Assembly (NCBI GenBank): GCA_008729055.1
Contig: SDUX01000005.1
Location: forward strand, 3,557,062 to 3,621,061
Direction: 5' to 3'
Source of the DNA: Pyropia haitanensis
Lineage: Eukaryota > Rhodophyta > Bangiophyceae > Bangiales > Bangiaceae
Length of the DNA stretch: 64,000 nt
The notes under the pieces are model-generated. The model had not been told where the DNA came from, searched no databases, and saw nothing but the letters and a program-made list of their open reading frames with translations. Below are positions 44,585 to 56,292 of the stretch, piece by piece; the first letter of the stretch is position 1, and each line of letters opens with the position of its first letter. Position numbers and translations under genes: made by a program.

Positions 44585-47500
44585 AGCAGCAACAATCCTC
44601 AACATCTGTGAAAGACGCTCCTTCGGTTCCTGAAAATATGTCGTCACCATTTGAAGGCCCGCGACTCGGGCTTCTGCTTTCTACTGCTTCTGTCAATGGA
44701 AAAGTTGTTAAGGTGCTGTTCGACGACGGATCTCCCATCAACGTCGTCTCAAGGCGCCTCGTTACCTCTTTGCATGTGAAAACGAAAGGAACGGACTTTG
44801 CGGCAAGCATGCCCGATGGCCGCTCCCATGTCCTCGCTGAAACCGTTGACCCTCTTGAGATTCGCATCGGACCGTACCAAGAGCGACTTCGGTTTGCTGT
44901 TTGTGAATTGAGCGCGTACGACCTCATCCTGGGAAAGAAGTGGCGCGATGACAAGGACGCCAAAATCAACAACAAGAAAAACAAGATCTCCTTCAAGTTC
45001 AACCACAAGAACATTTCTATCACTGCCTCCCTCAAGAAGCCCGAAGCTCTGATCAGTCGGCAACGCCTTGCTCGGGACCTCGTTCAAAGGTGCCCTGTTT
45101 TTGCCATCTACCTGCAGTCGGAAGATCCCTGTAGCACCTTCGACATTAACGCCATTACGATGGGACAAGGCGAAGACAAGAAAGAAGTTCAAGAGATTCT
45201 CAAAGAGTACGCTGACGTCTTCCCAGACGAGCTCCCCGACGGACTCCCTCCTGAGCGCAGTCACAAATTTAGCATCAAGCTGACCGATGACGCCCAACCG
45301 CGTCGTAGCGGAATTTACCGACTAGCCGAATGGGAGCTCGAAGAACTCAAGACTCAACTGGCCGGCCTCATAAGGAAGGGATTCATCCAACCAAGCACCT
45401 CACCGTGGGGCTCTTCCGTCCTCTTTGCGGCGAAGAAGGACGGTGGCTGGCGAATGTGCATCGACTACAGGGCCCTGAACAAGGCTACTATCAAGAACGC
45501 GTACTTACTACCACGCATCGACGACATCTTTGACCAACTGCGAAAGGCCAAGTACTTTACAAAGATCGACCTCCGCTCTGGCTATCGCCAGATTCGCCTT
45601 GACCCAGAAACAATACCTTTGACGGCGTTTCGAACCAAGTACGGATTCTATGAGTTCACCGTCGTACCCTTTGGTCTGACAAATGCACCCGCGGTCTTCA
45701 TGAACCTAATGAACGATGTCTTCCGACCCTATCTGTACGACTTCATCTGTGTCTACCTCGACGACATCCTAGTCTACAGCGAAACTTACGACGATCACCT
45801 CAAGCACCTACGATTAGCACTCGAGAAATTACGAGAACACAAGCTCTACGCCAAGCTGAGCAAGTGCCAGTTCGCTCGAACTACTGTGGACTACCTTGGC
45901 CACGTCATCTCCGAGAAAGGCTTCTCTATGGAAGACTACAAGGTCCAAGCCATCCGTACGTGGGCAACACCGAGGAGCAAAAAGGATGTACAATCTTTTC
46001 TCGGTATGGTCAATTTCTATCGAAGATTCATCAAGGGAATGGCTGCCGTAGCTACGCCGCTAACGAGGCTGACTGGGAATGTCGACTTCGAGTGGACACC
46101 CGACGCCCAGAAAGCCTTTGAGCAGCTGCAGGACCTAACGACAAGCGCACCGGTGCTAAGGCCTTTCGACAAGAGATACCCAATCTACGTGTCTACAGAT
46201 GCCAGCGGGTATGCTGTGGGCGCAGTCCTTGAGCAAGATGATGGACGCGGACGGCGTCCAGTGGCGTACTTCTCGTTAACCCTCAACATCCACGAGCAGC
46301 GCTACAGCATTCGTGAAAGAGAACTGCTTGCAGTCGTACAAGCTATCCGGCATTGGCGCTGCTACCTCTACGGAAGACCCTTTGAGGTCCACACCGACCA
46401 TGAGTCCCTGAGATACCTAAGCACCCAAGAGAAGCTGAACAATCGCCAAGTCAAGTGGCTGGAGTTTCTGGACCAGTTCCAGTTCAAGATTGTCCCAATC
46501 AAGGGCACTTCGAACCCCGTGGCTGATGCCCTTTCCAGGCAGCCACAAGATGCTCCCGACAAGCACGCCCCCAATCAAGACCTTCTTAGTCGCGTGCTGA
46601 CCAAGACCATTGAAGAACTCCCCAAGAAAACTGAAATCAACAACCTCATGACCATCAACCAAAGTGATCAAGACCTTGCCACCTTAAGACAAGAGTACGA
46701 CGCGGACCCCGAGTTTGCCGACCTAGTCAAAGACCCGGTATCTCCCTACCGGCTACACATGAGGTTGTTGAAACGAGGTGACCGTACGTGTATCCCCGTC
46801 GGTACTCTACGCCAAAGACTACTCCACGACTACCATGATGTCCCGTGCCAAGGGCACATGGGAGTCAAGAAAACAACCAAGGTTATCTCTTCCAAGTACT
46901 ACTGGAAGACAATGCGGAAAGACATCCAAAGATACGTACAAACATGTGATTTGTGCCAGCGGAACAAGGCTAGCACCCATTCACCTCTGGGTCACCTCAA
47001 ACCCCTGGACCCCCCGAGCCAACGATGGGCAAGTGTCTCCATGGACTTTATCACGCCTCTTCCTTTGACTCCAAGTGGTCACAACGGGATTTACGTCGTT
47101 GTCGACCGCCTCTCCAAGATGATTCGCCTCGCCCCTATGAAGCCAGACTGTACGGCGCCAGTTGCAGCTCAGCTTTATCACGATCACGTCTATCGACACC
47201 ACGGCCTCCCAGCTGATGTTGTCTGCGACAGGGACCGCATTTTCTTCTCCAACTTCTGGCGGTCGCTCACGGAGATTCTCAAGGTCAAGATCAAGGCCTC
47301 TTCAGCGTACCACCCGCAAACCGACGGACAAACTGAGATCATGAACAAGAAGATCGAAGAAATCCTGCGAAACTTTGTCAACCATCACAAAGGCGATTGG
47401 GACCTCTTTCTGGTTGCTGCCGAAGTAGCCTACAACCGGTCGCCAAATGCTGTTACAACGTACTCCCCTTTCTTCCTGAACTACGGATTCGAACCTAAGA

Positions 47501-48099
47501 CGGTACCAATGGACATCCTCGAAAACTCAGAGTCAAGCATGCCTGCAGTGTCTGACTGGCTAAGGGGTCTCCAACATGCTCAAGAGACTGCCATCTCAGC
47601 CATCAAGAGTGCAAATGAGGCGCGCTCGGCGTACGCAAGTCGCTATCGCCGACCTTGCAAGATCGCCGTGGACGATCTGGTGCTACTAAGTACCAAACAC
47701 CTTATGCCAGATGCCTTCCAAGGCGCTCGCAAGCTGATGCCCAAGTACTCGGGACCGTACCGCGTCACTGAGAGCATCAACGATGTGACGTTCCGCCTGG
47801 ATCCTCCCCAAGCGGTGCTCGATCGCAAGGTTCACAACGCCTTTCATGCGAGCTTGCTGAAGCCGTACCGCGCTGATCCGTATGGCCGACTTCCTCCCGT
47901 TCCGCCTCCGGTGGCATTTCCGGACGGTTCTGTCGAGTACGAAGTCGACTCCATCATAAGGTCACGAAAGCGCCGTGGACGACTACAGTACCTGGTCAAG
48001 TGGAAAGGCTGTGACGTCAGCGAGAACTCCTGGCTGACCAAGCAAGACCTTGCGAACGCACCTGAAGTGTTGGACGCTTTCCTGCGCCGCGCGTCCTAA
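44566..48099 (+). CDS. Pol polyprotein with C-terminal chromodomain
   Basis: Replication and integration enzyme set. First internal Met is 44608; numbering from there. Protease: [13 protein letters not shown] with catalytic Asp 39 (DDG variant of D[ST]G). Reverse transcriptase: [16 protein letters not shown] with YLDD at 383-386, preceded by [13 protein letters not shown]. RNase [16 protein letters not shown] (Asp 531) and VADALSR. Integrase: HHCC zinc region at about 743-785 ([20 protein letters not shown]), catalytic Asp 813 (SMDFITPL), Asp 874 ([14 protein letters not shown]) and Glu 910 ([13 protein letters not shown]), spacing D-35-E. Chromodomain at about 1107-1160 ([16 protein letters not shown]), expected to steer integration to marked heterochromatin. 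Uninterrupted to TAA 48097-48099. It is expected to be made as Gag-Pol by frameshifting. Confidence 0.95.
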   Translation, partial: KRPAELKQQQSSTSVKDAPSVPENMSSPFEGPRLGLLLSTASVNGKVVKVLFDDGSPINVVSRRLVTSLHVKTKGTDFAASMPDGRSHVLAETVDPLEIRIGPYQERLRFAVCELSAYDLILGKKWRDDKDAKINNKKNKISFKFNHKNISITASLKKPEALISRQRLARDLVQRCPVFAIYLQSEDPCSTFDINAITMGQGEDKKEVQEILKEYADVFPDELPDGLPPERSHKFSIKLTDDAQPRRSGIYRLAEWELEELKTQLAGLIRKGFIQPSTSPWGSSVLFAAKKDGGWRMCIDYRALNKATIKNAYLLPRIDDIFDQLRKAKYFTKIDLRSGYRQIRLDPETIPLTAFRTKYGFYEFTVVPFGLTNAPAVFMNLMNDVFRPYLYDFICVYLDDILVYSETYDDHLKHLRLALEKLREHKLYAKLSKCQFARTTVDYLGHVISEKGFSMEDYKVQAIRTWATPRSKKDVQSFLGMVNFYRRFIKGMAAVATPLTRLTGNVDFEWTPDAQKAFEQLQDLTTSAPVLRPFDKRYPIYVSTDASGYAVGAVLEQDDGRGRRPVAYFSLTLNIHEQRYSIRERELLAVVQAIRHWRCYLYGRPFEVHTDHESLRYLSTQEKLNNRQVKWLEFLDQFQFKIVPIKGTSNPVADALSRQPQDAPDKHAPNQDLLSRVLTKTIEELPKKTEINNLMTINQSDQDLATLRQEYDADPEFADLVKDPVSPYRLHMRLLKRGDRTCIPVGTLRQRLLHDYHDVPCQGHMGVKKTTKVISSKYYWKTMRKDIQRYVQTCDLCQRNKASTHSPLGHLKPLDPPSQRWASVSMDFITPLPLTPSGHNGIYVVVDRLSKMIRLAPMKPDCTAPVAAQLYHDHVYRHHGLPADVVCDRDRIFFSNFWRSLTEILKVKIKASSAYHPQTDGQTEIMNKKIEEILRNFVNHHKGDWDLFLVAAEVAYNRSPNAVTTYSPFFLNYGFEPKTVPMDILENSESSMPAVSDWLRGLQHAQETAISAIKSANEARSAYASRYRRPCKIAVDDLVLLSTKHLMPDAFQGARKLMPKYSGPYRVTESINDVTFRLDPPQAVLDRKVHNAFHASLLKPYRADPYGRLPPVPPPVAFPDGSVEYEVDSIIRSRKRRGRLQYLVKWKGCDVSENSWLTKQDLANAPEVLDAFLRRAS

Positions 48100-48110
48100 G
48101 GGAGGGGAGG
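48099..48110 (+). promoter_or_regulatory. Polypurine tract
   Basis: GGGAGGGGAGG ends exactly at the first base of the 3' LTR; the expected primer for plus-strand DNA synthesis. Confidence 0.85.
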
Positions 48111-48974
48111 TGTAAGGATATGCCCCTTAAATCCCCAAGACTGGAGCCTCGGGGATAAGGACTGGGGCCTCTCCTTCCCTGTCCTTCTCAGCCAACTCCT
48201 TCCAAGACGCATCAACTCCAAGCTAATCTCGGGCATGCCGCGGTGTCCGTCCGATAATCTACTACTAACGGACGGTCAGCACGGGAGCCGCGGATTGGCT
48301 AACCGTCACTACCCTGACTCATCTGCCGACGGGTACAGTCTCCAACGGATCAACGGACTAACGGACCAAAAGACGAGCCACATCTCTGACGCGTCAGCAA
48401 GCCGGAACAATCTCCCCGTGGACGAATGGGAGCGACAAGACTTGCTGACCCACGGGAGATATTCGACCCGAAGACTGGCGTCTGCTTACACGCCTCTGAG
48501 GCTTTTCGGGTCGAATGGCGCGTGGGGCCAGCCGCGCGGCGCTACGAGCGCCGCACACCGTCCCCCCCCCCGTTTGGGGCTCTCTGGTGGGGCGCCTTGG
48601 GGCGCACACGCCCAACCTTGCTTTGTTCTGAGAGCCCATGCTTTGTTTTGAGAGCTTTGGTGCCGTCCACCGGCACGACGGGCAATCGCATGCTTTGGGG
48701 CACCCTGGGTGCCCCCCTGGGGGTACATAATGCGTGAGTGTGGGCTCCACCGGGAGAGACCTCGGGGGAACAACCACAGACAGAGACACAAAGACCTCCT
48801 TTACCTTCGACCCCCTCGACCCTCACCGACGTCACGCCCATCCTCTTCCCCACCCCCATCACCGTCATCCCACCCGTCACCTTCCCCGCGCCCGGCATCC
48901 TCATCGGCTTGCACAGGTTGCTGACACCGGCACCAGTACGTTGAGGGCTGCCCGTGTGTGGGTGGTGCCTCACA
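48111..48974 (+). repeat. 3' LTR
   Basis: 864 bp, TGTAAGG...TCACA. The TATA box position reads GTACATAATG instead of TATATAATG. Other differences from the 5' LTR are scattered substitutions and a 3-base length change near the end. Confidence 0.95.
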
Positions 48975-49015
48975 CATGGCAAGTCCCAGCCTTGCCGTCA
49001 ACTTCCAATAAACCC

Positions 49016-49213
49016 ATGGAAGCCGTGTTCGACGAGTTTGTCGGACATGGGTATGATGAATCGGGGCGATTCATGCTCCGTGTCAAATGGTTTGGGTATG
49101 GGTCGAACTCCGACACATGGGAGTATGTAGAGGACCGTCTAACTGAGAAAGTCCGGCGGTATTGCCAAGCAGCAAAGATACCCATGCGACGTCGCCCAAC
49201 TCAGGCGACGTAG
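49016..49213 (+). pseudogene. Chromodomain fragment of another chromovirus
   Basis: A 65-residue open segment starting MEAVFDEFVGHG, with FMLRVKWFGYGSNSDTWEYV, a chromodomain core clearly different from that in the pol upstream. It begins 41 bases after the 3' LTR. Likely the C-terminus of the pol of a different element into whose body, or beside which, the full-length chromovirus inserted. There is no reverse transcriptase or integrase upstream of 41605, so the rest is missing. Confidence 0.7.
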
Positions 49214-49321
49214 CTTTGCGCACCCCCTACCCTAAGCTCGGGGAGGGGGAAGACCTCTCAGAAAACATGGGGAAAAGTACAAGCAAAAACTTTGCTATTC
49301 GAAAGACTACCCTCTCTGCCC

Positions 49322-50657
49322 CTAAAGTAAAAGGGGTAGCACTAGACCTACTAGGGCACACGCCCCACTATAACCCTGTCGTCCCTCAGTGGTACACACT
49401 ATAGGCCTACTAGGGGGTGGTCGCTGACTCATGTGACCACTCCCGCCCCCACGGGGAGGTCCCGACCATGAACCTCCATGGTTATATGGGGGGTAAGGGG
49501 GCGAGAAGACACGATCCCCCGGAAAAGGAGGGGGCGGGCGACTCTCCGACCCCTCTGGCTCATAGGACGCCGGGCCGGAGGAGCTCCCTCCGTGGCGCAC
49601 CATCAGCTGCTGAGTAGCCAGCAGCCGCTGGACGAATTCATGTCCAACGGCGAGGCGAGTCACCTCCGCCGTCAAAGTTAGGCGAGCCTGCGACGTGTTG
49701 TCGGGCTGCGCCAGGAACCCGCTGACGCGGCGGGTGACCCAAGCCAACGTGTCGAGGGAGGCCACGAGTGAGGCCTCCAACGTGGTGTCATACATGAGCA
49801 TCCCCAAGTGAAGGAGCATCCCAGCGACACCACGTGCTAGGGGGCGTGGGACCTGCGTTCGGCCCCAAACCGCCGCCACCTCCGACTCAGGGAATGGCTC
49901 AACGAGCTCGAAGGGTACCGCGACTCCGGGTCCCTGCGGAGGGGTGGCCGACGAAGTTCGACGACCGGTGACGGTGTTCGTCACGCACCACGCCGTGATA
50001 CGCGTGGGCATCTGCCCCGCCCACAAGAGGGCGAGACAGGAAACACCCTTCGGGCAGAACCGGCAGAACCGTCATGGTGTTGTCGTCAAACTCCAGCTCG
50101 CCCGGAGCCTGGGCGAGGGAGTGCGCCAGCGCTGACACTTCGCTGGCGTCTGCCGCGTGGAGTAGCGCCGGCAGATCACACATGACCCCCGCAGGGAGAG
50201 ACACCTGACGGGGGAAGCGACGAGTCCGTCGCAGCCAGACGTCGTCCCGGCGAGCCGCGGGGACCCTACGGTAAACCTTTTTCAGGTGACCGTCGGGAAA
50301 CTCCCCGATGGTCATCGGTACCTGCCAGAGTTAGGGCAGGACCGGACCCCGCGGACGAGGCGGCAAGAGTAAAGCCGGCCTCTCCCGACGGGGGATGGAG
50401 ATATCCTCGTCCTCTTCCGGGCCAGGAAGAGCGTCCCCAACCCGGGCGCCTGACCCCGGCACCGCGGGAGGTAAGGCGTCAACGGGGGCAGCGGACGCCG
50501 ATGCCGACCCCACTCCAGCCGGTGATGGACGAGTCGTGTCCATGGCCGACCCCCGGCTGAGCGAATCCTCAGTCCCGAGGAGTTCGTCCCCCGACCGGAG
50601 GCGCTCCGAACAGGAGAAGGAAGAAGGGGGCGGCCCCTGTGGGGTCGCACCCGTCAT
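49322..50657 (-). pseudogene. Gag-like protein of a minus-strand retroelement (one in-frame TAA and one frameshift)
   Basis: The probable start is ATG 50655-50657 (MTGATPQGPPPSS). The N-terminus is Ser/Pro/Asp-rich. A TAA at 50331-50333 separates LLLPPRPRGPVLP from an in-frame continuation with DVWLRRTRRFPRQVS, VMCDLPALLHAADASEVSAL and PGELEFDDNTMTVLPVLPEG. Coding then shifts frame near 50040 and goes on as PFELVEPFPESEVAAVWGRT and SQARLTLTAEVTRLAVGHEF with a Pro/Gly/Ser tail. Helical, charged middle and low-complexity ends suggest a retroelement Gag, but no zinc knuckle is present, so the identity is inference. Confidence 0.45.
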
Positions 50658-50959
50658 GCTCGCCACCACCGGCAACACCACCGTGAGGGCAGCGGGGTAA
50701 GTTGACCGGACGGGGAGAGGGCTGACTCCTCCCTCACCACCGTCAACACCACCGTCAAGTCGACGGGGTGAGCGAACGAAAGCGGAATAGGGTTGTGGCA
50801 CACCAACCCCCCCCACCCCCTCGACCGACTCGGAGAGGTTGAGCTCTGGAGGGGGGGACAGGACCCACGCCCCCCCCGTCACCACCTCGGCCGACTCGGC
50901 GAGGGTGAGCACAACGGGGAGTGGAACGACCCCGCCTACAACCCGTCCCCAACAACACC
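50658..50959. other. Upstream region of the minus-strand gag-like gene
   Basis: No separate gene. Continuous with open frames created by the minisatellite that follows. Confidence 0.4.
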
Positions 50960-51305
50960 ACCCGCCGCCGACCGCCCGACCCACGGGAGGGGAAGACGAC
51001 GACAACCCCACCCGCCGCCGACCTCCCGACCCACGGAAGGGGAAGACGACGACACACCCCCACGGCCGCTGACCGCCCGACCCACGGGAGGGGAAGACGA
51101 CGACACACCACCACGGCCGCTGACCGCCCGACCCACGGGAGGGGAAGACGACGACACACCACCACGGCCGCCGACCGCCCGACCCACGGGAGGGGAAGAC
51201 GACGACACACCACCACGGCCGCCGACCGCCCGACCCACGGGAGGGAAGAGGACGACACACCACCACGGCCGCCGACTGCCCGACCCACGGGAGGGAAGAG
51301 GAAGG
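50960..51305. repeat. 51-bp minisatellite, about 6.6 copies
   Basis: Unit includes CCGACCCACGGGAGGGGAAG then ACGACGACACACCACCACGG and CCGCCGACCGCC, period 51. As 51 is a multiple of three, all six frames can stay open and give 17-residue repeats (DRPTHGRGRRRHTTTAA on plus). It interrupts the leader region of the minus-strand gag-like element. Confidence 0.9.
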
Positions 51306-52100
51306 AACGCAAACCGCCGACGGGCGCCCGACGCAAGGGCGAACAAGAACCGAGCACGTCCGACCAGCAACCGGACGGGGCGAGCCACGCCCCGCCCACC
51401 AACACACGCCCCGCCCACCACCACCTGCCCACCCAAACGGAATAGGTAAGGAAAACGGGGGGGGGGTCGAGGGCGTAAGTTGTCCCACTCCCCCCCACAG
51501 AAGAAAAAGGAGGAGACAACCCCGGCCACCACAAGCACAGGGAGGACACACACCCCGACAACGAACACGACCCCGACCCAAGGGGTGCGCTCGGGATGGC
51601 CGAGACGCGAGGGGAGGGATGGCAACTCGCCACTCTCCCCTATATACCCCTCCTGCGTGTTCTCGAACACCCTCGAGAACAACAGAAACAGGAGCGGTGC
51701 CCGATCGGGCCGTGCGGACGGGTGAGGGGGGGGGGGGCGTCGCGGCAACCGCCACCTTCGCCCCCCCCCCCCTCACATACTATCGCAAGGGGGTGCCAAA
51801 CCAACACCCCCCCCCAGGTTTGGGGCGGCCACAAGGGGGGGAGGGAACGTAGACACCACGACCCCACCCCCCCGCACGGCCCGCGCGACACGCGTTCGTG
51901 CGCGCGGCGACCCCTGGCCTTTACGTGTCCATCACGACACTGGGCCAGATCTTTTCGTGCGCCCAATGGGGTGCGAGCATCGCAAGATTGTGGGCCACTT
52001 ATCCATGGCCCGCCCCACCTGGGGAAATACAATCTCACCACCCCCCGGGAGATCTGCAAGTGGCAGATGATTGGACGTCCGCCGGGACGGCTGGACTGTT
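51306..52100. other. Retroelement leader/flank, no gene
   Basis: Contains TATATA near 51638-51644, which on the minus strand reads GGGGTATATAGGGG and could be a promoter about 980 bases upstream of the gag-like ATG. Otherwise low-information GC-rich sequence. Confidence 0.35.
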
Positions 52101-52130
52101 GAGAAGGGGGAAATGTGACAAACCCCGAAT
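52101..52130 (+). promoter_or_regulatory. Polypurine tract and possible LTR start of a third retroelement
   Basis: GAGAAGGGGGAAA (52101-52113) is followed by TGTGACAAACCCCG, a typical PPT/LTR junction on the plus strand. No second copy of this LTR lies in the window, so its end cannot be fixed. It would be consistent with the chromodomain fragment at 49016 belonging to the same older element. Confidence 0.45.
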
Positions 52131-53674
52131 CTGGGTTTGACTATTCGGAGCAAGTGGCTCAGAATTGAGATTGGATTTCACTCGACCCATGAGTGAAGTA
52201 TTCCGATTTCAGCTCGAAATTTCGACTGGGACGTTCGGCACCCCATTTGCAGAGTACTGCAGTGGTTCGTATCTCGGGGATTTTTGCGCGGGAGCCAGAC
52301 GGATTTCTACGCTTGCTTGCTTTGATTGTGGGGCCTTTTTATTGGGTGGTCTGAGTGTTCATTTGTTGCATGCTTTGCGAGGGGTGTGCGCGCGCATGCG
52401 TGCACACGAGGGTTCATATGCGCGGGACAGCAAGGCGGGGAGGGCCCCCCTTGGCTGCCAAGTAAACTCCGTCTGGCTCCGACACATCTAGTTCGTGCCT
52501 TGGCGAGTCGGCCACTCGTCACACGCAAGTCGCGTGTTGGTGTTACACGGGTTGCTTCCGGTGTTCCAAGTTGGGACCCAAGCGTGCGTGTTCCGCCCCC
52601 ACAAGTTGTGGGTCGGCGTAGCCGTACTGCTACACACGCGACTCGCCGCGATTGTTCTGGAAGAGGTTCGAGTTGCAGCAGAAATGTGCGTTGACGTAGG
52701 ATTTAGGTCGTGATGGAATCGTGGTCAGGGGTTGACCGGTAGACATGCCTTGATGCATATGCAAAATATATGGTGTTTTCCATCAATTTTTTAGCGCACC
52801 GGTAGACGTGCTCTAACGTTATTTTTCCCACGACCTGGTTTTTTTCAAATCCTCTACTGTTTGCCAACAAGGCACAAGACCGGATCCAATGCGCCCTTGG
52901 TCGGCATCAGAGAGTTTTGGCAACTGCATACTTTCAGTATTTTCTTACTGTTTGTTCACTATCTCGCAGCAGTGAGATATGCCGTAGTGGGGACATGGAA
53001 AGAGTCTTGGCTACTCAAATATCAGTGTTTTTCTGTCTCGGGGGGTGGGTGTCGGGAGGGTCTGGTGCGAGCGAGCACACGTCAGTGGCATACGCCGCAG
53101 AGCAGTGCAAGACGCCACAGCGGGCTGGTCTGCAGTCGGGCCAGGGTGACCTTTCGAGACGTAATTGAGCCTGTGAGACCCCAACACGTGTGGCCATTGG
53201 GCTGAACTCGGACTGAAGAATCATTCACTATGGAGAGCCAAATAGTGAATATTCTCATCCGTCCTCGGCAGGGCGCGCACGGGAGATCGCCTTTGTGACG
53301 CCGAGGTACGGTGCGTCTCACAAAAAGCGAACGTGAGAGTACTGAGACATGCAGAAAACCGACTTTTGGACCACTGGATCGCAGTATCGCAATATTGTCT
53401 GTCTCGTTTTTTCTGGCACGCACAATAGTGATGAAATTCTGAAGAAATTGTGAGTTTTGAATTGTGAAAACGCTCTATTCTTGAATTGGTCAACATTCAG
53501 CCGCACCGGGCTATTTCCGTGTTGCAAAACGTGGCAGCGGCATCGTCATCTCTCCAGGCATTGCGTGCGCCCACGTGGCGTGCACCCGCAGAACAACTAT
53601 CGAGCACAAAACGGCCCACTGTAAGTACACTTTTCCGACACGTGCCGTGCCGCCGTGCCGTAGCTCGTGCGGCA
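52131..53674. other. AT-richer island, possible LTR and flank
   Basis: The longest AT-rich stretch in the window (for example ATATATGGTG and TTTTTCAAATCC near 52760-52850, and AGAAATTGTGAG near 53440). No coding region is supported. It probably contains the body of the LTR that starts at 52114 and then the promoter of the gene at 53675. Confidence 0.5.
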
Positions 53675-54588
53675 ATGGCCGCAAGCCGTTCGTCCCGTCC
53701 GGGCGGCGACGGGGTTGCGGACGCCCCTCGCGACCGCGGGCAGACGCGGGCGGCGGGACGTGCGCGCGCCACTGACCGCAATGTGCGGGCCACCGTCGCG
53801 ACGGCGGCGCCGCCCGCGCCGCGCGCTGTTGCGCCGCAGCGGCGGGCTCTTTGCCGGGCAATGGTGGGCGGCGCGGCCGAAAAGCGCCGGAGGGGTGAGT
53901 GAGCTCTCACACCACCCCTCCGGACCGTAGGGTGTCCCATCTGATCGCTGCGGCTGAGCCCCTGTGTGTGGACCGCCCCTGCCCGGGGGTGCGGTGGAGG
54001 TGGGAGGGCGCGTCCTGCTCGCCCACTTTCCTCGGCCGCTGCGTCAGGCCGCCCCCGTGGTCACTGGCCCTGCACGCCTCTGAGGGGGCTGCCGACGCCA
54101 CGGCGGGGGTGGGGGGTGATGGATGTGCAGCGGGGGAAGAGGCAAGGGAGGGGGGGGGGGTGCGCGGAAGGGAGCTGGGGCGGGCTCGCTCCCGCTTGTC
54201 ACAGCGACGGGGGCGTCCACACAGCGGATGCGATGCCCCCTTCCCCCCCTCCCCAGTGCTCTTCATCCGGCGGGGTGTCTTGGCTGCCCATCGCCAGGCA
54301 TTGCGGGGCGTGTTCCTCCGCCGCCGTTGGCATAAAGTGGCTGCCAGTCCCCCGCGGGTCGCTGCGACTGGTATGCCACAGATGCCGCGGCCTGCCAGTG
54401 AAACTGTCGGAGAGGTTCGGGAGCCCTTCGCCAGCGTCGGGCCGGACCGGGCGCGCCCGATCCTCCGGCGGCCGCCACGCTGTGGCAGACGCTCGAGCTG
54501 GGTTTGGCGGAAGGGGGGCGGGCGTACGTGCGCGGGAGGCAAAACAAAGAAGGCGTGGGAGGGAGGAGGGGACACCCGACGGCTGTAG
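53675..54588 (+). CDS. Hypothetical spliced host protein, 183 residues
   Basis: Not recognised. Exon 1 is 53675-53894 (ATG in GGCAATGGCC; MAASRSSRPGGDGVADAPRD, ending EKRRR). The intron is 53895-54256 (G|GTGAGTG...CCCTCCCCAG). Exon 2 is 54257-54588 (LFIRRGVLAAHRQALRGVFL, PASETVGEVREPFASVGPDR). The phase is consistent (GTG across the splice) and both sites are strong, which is the main support. The protein is basic and Arg/Ala-rich with no domain. A further intron in exon 2 is possible. Confidence 0.45.
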
Positions 54589-56292
54589 CGTGAGCTGCTG
54601 GTGCGCGAGGCCATCGCCAGCTGACAAGCTGCCAACGCCATGGCCTGCGCCGGCCGCGCCGCCGCGGCCGCGGCGCTCCCTGTGCCAGAACAGCGGTCGC
54701 ACACACGCGCGGGTCCGGTCGCCGTCCGCGCGGCGCGGGCGGCCGCCGCGGCCGCGGCGTGGCCGCGGTCGTTGGGTCGCCGGGCGCCGACCTCCCGCTG
54801 CCGCTGCCGCGGGTGGCACGTGCAGGAGTCGAACAGACCAGAACGGGTCACTTCGGCCGATTCTAAGGAACACGGTTGCGCCCCCGCTGCGCCAGGCTTC
54901 CATCTCATGATCGACCGGGTGATCCAGGCTGCGGGTCAGGGAGGGAGTGCGGCCAGCGTTGCTGGTTGTACTTGCTGCACGCCGACCGGCGGTCTGTTCG
55001 TCTGGTGGCGGCTGGCAGCGCCCGGGCCAATCCCCCTTCCTGTTGCTCAGCGAGTGTGCAGCTCCTCTAGTCAGGCACTCTGGCGCGCGACAGCAGGCGG
55101 CTGCGTGGGCGGGCGGGAGGTGGGGGGGTGGCGGGAGAACACGGCGCAGAGGGAACCGAGGGCGCTGCGCCAGCGGGAAGGGCGGGACGGGATGGGGGAG
55201 GAGGGACAGGAGGGTTGGAAGGCTCAACTTCAACTACGCCACATGACCGGTCCTCGTGCTCGTCAGGTTGGCCCGCGAGGGCATTGCCTCCTCGGCACAC
55301 GTATCTGAGCGACGAGGCGGGTACACAGCTCGCTGCGAGACGCCACCTGGCGATGGCCTTGAGGGCGGGGCTAGCGGGGCGGGGAAAGGAGGTGGAAGAG
55401 GGGATTGTACTGCAGCGAGGTTTGAGGGGAGTGGGGGGAGGGGGGGGTCTGAGAGGCGGGATACGTTCCTCGTCATGCGCTGGTGCAGCAGAGGTACTAC
55501 AGAGTGCGGGGAGGGGGAGGGGAAGGGGGCGTGGAGGAGGGGAGAAATAGATCATGCGGACGCCGCTATTTGGCTCGGCACCCACGACGCGCAGTTGCCT
55601 TGAGTGCAACCGCGGGGTGCGACCCGAGAGAGTGGTCGGGCGTGAGGTGGGGGTAGACGGTCGAGCGGGTCCCTTGCCCCGATCCGGCGTGAACGTCGGG
55701 GCGTGGCGCCACTCCGTCCTCCTCGCGTCTGCCACGCGGAGGAGCTGGCCTCCACGATGGTACATGAACCAAAGAGGACGGCAGGGGAAGAGAAGGTTAG
55801 GGGTGCCCAGGGGACTTGTAGACGGAGCGCGCCACGGGGGCAAGACGACCGGCCGGCGGGGCCGGTCGGCCAGCCGACGCCACGGCATCGCCGTGGCAGA
55901 GCGGGGCTGGTGGTCGTCGGGCGGCGGTTAAACCATGGCAGCTCCCACAGTGTCTGCGCGTTGAAAGCTGCGCGGTCCGCGGCAGCGCCTCGCAGAGAGG
56001 CTCCCAGACTGAGGAACGGCGCCCGCGGGGGCCGTCCCGCGCAGGCGTTGCGGGGTCAGCTAGGGCGGTGTCCGCAACGACACAGGGCTGGCGGGACGCT
56101 GTCTGGCGCTGTCCGGCGGCTACAAGAGCGCTCGACTCGGCGGCGGCTAGGAATAAGACGGCTCATCCTCAACACACGCGCCCGCCCACCCACTCAGCCT
56201 ACCCACCACGCCCACAGCCACGGCCTGCCCCAGCGCGCCCGTGACCGCGCATCCCTCCCACACGCCACTCCTCCCGCCCCCTCCCTTCAATC
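54589..56292. other. GC-rich region without a confident gene
   Basis: Plus frame 54640-55308 (MACAGRAAAAAALPVPEQRS..., FHLMIDRVIQAAGQGGSAAS) and minus frames 54199-55233 and 55067-55888 are open but lack domains. One may be real. From 56150 to 56292 the sequence is C-rich and forms the leader of the next gene. Confidence 0.4.

Larger units (their letters stand above)
41605..48974 (+). mobile_element. Full-length Ty3/gypsy chromovirus LTR retrotransposon
   Basis: 7.37 kb element bounded by two near-identical LTRs (41605-42465 and 48111-48974, about 97-98% identical by eye) that begin TGTAAGG and end TCACA (TG...CA). Order: LTR, candidate primer-binding site, C2H2 zinc-finger ORF, gag, minus-one shift site, pol (protease, reverse transcriptase, RNase H, integrase, chromodomain), polypurine tract, LTR. 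No clean target-site duplication is seen: GTGGC precedes the left LTR and CATGGC follows the right, sharing only TGGC. Pol and gag are uninterrupted, so the copy is young and may be competent. Confidence 0.95.

Noticed and set aside
44749..45297. Minus-strand open frame opposite pol
   Set aside because: It is an antisense shadow of a well-supported protease/reverse transcriptase region.
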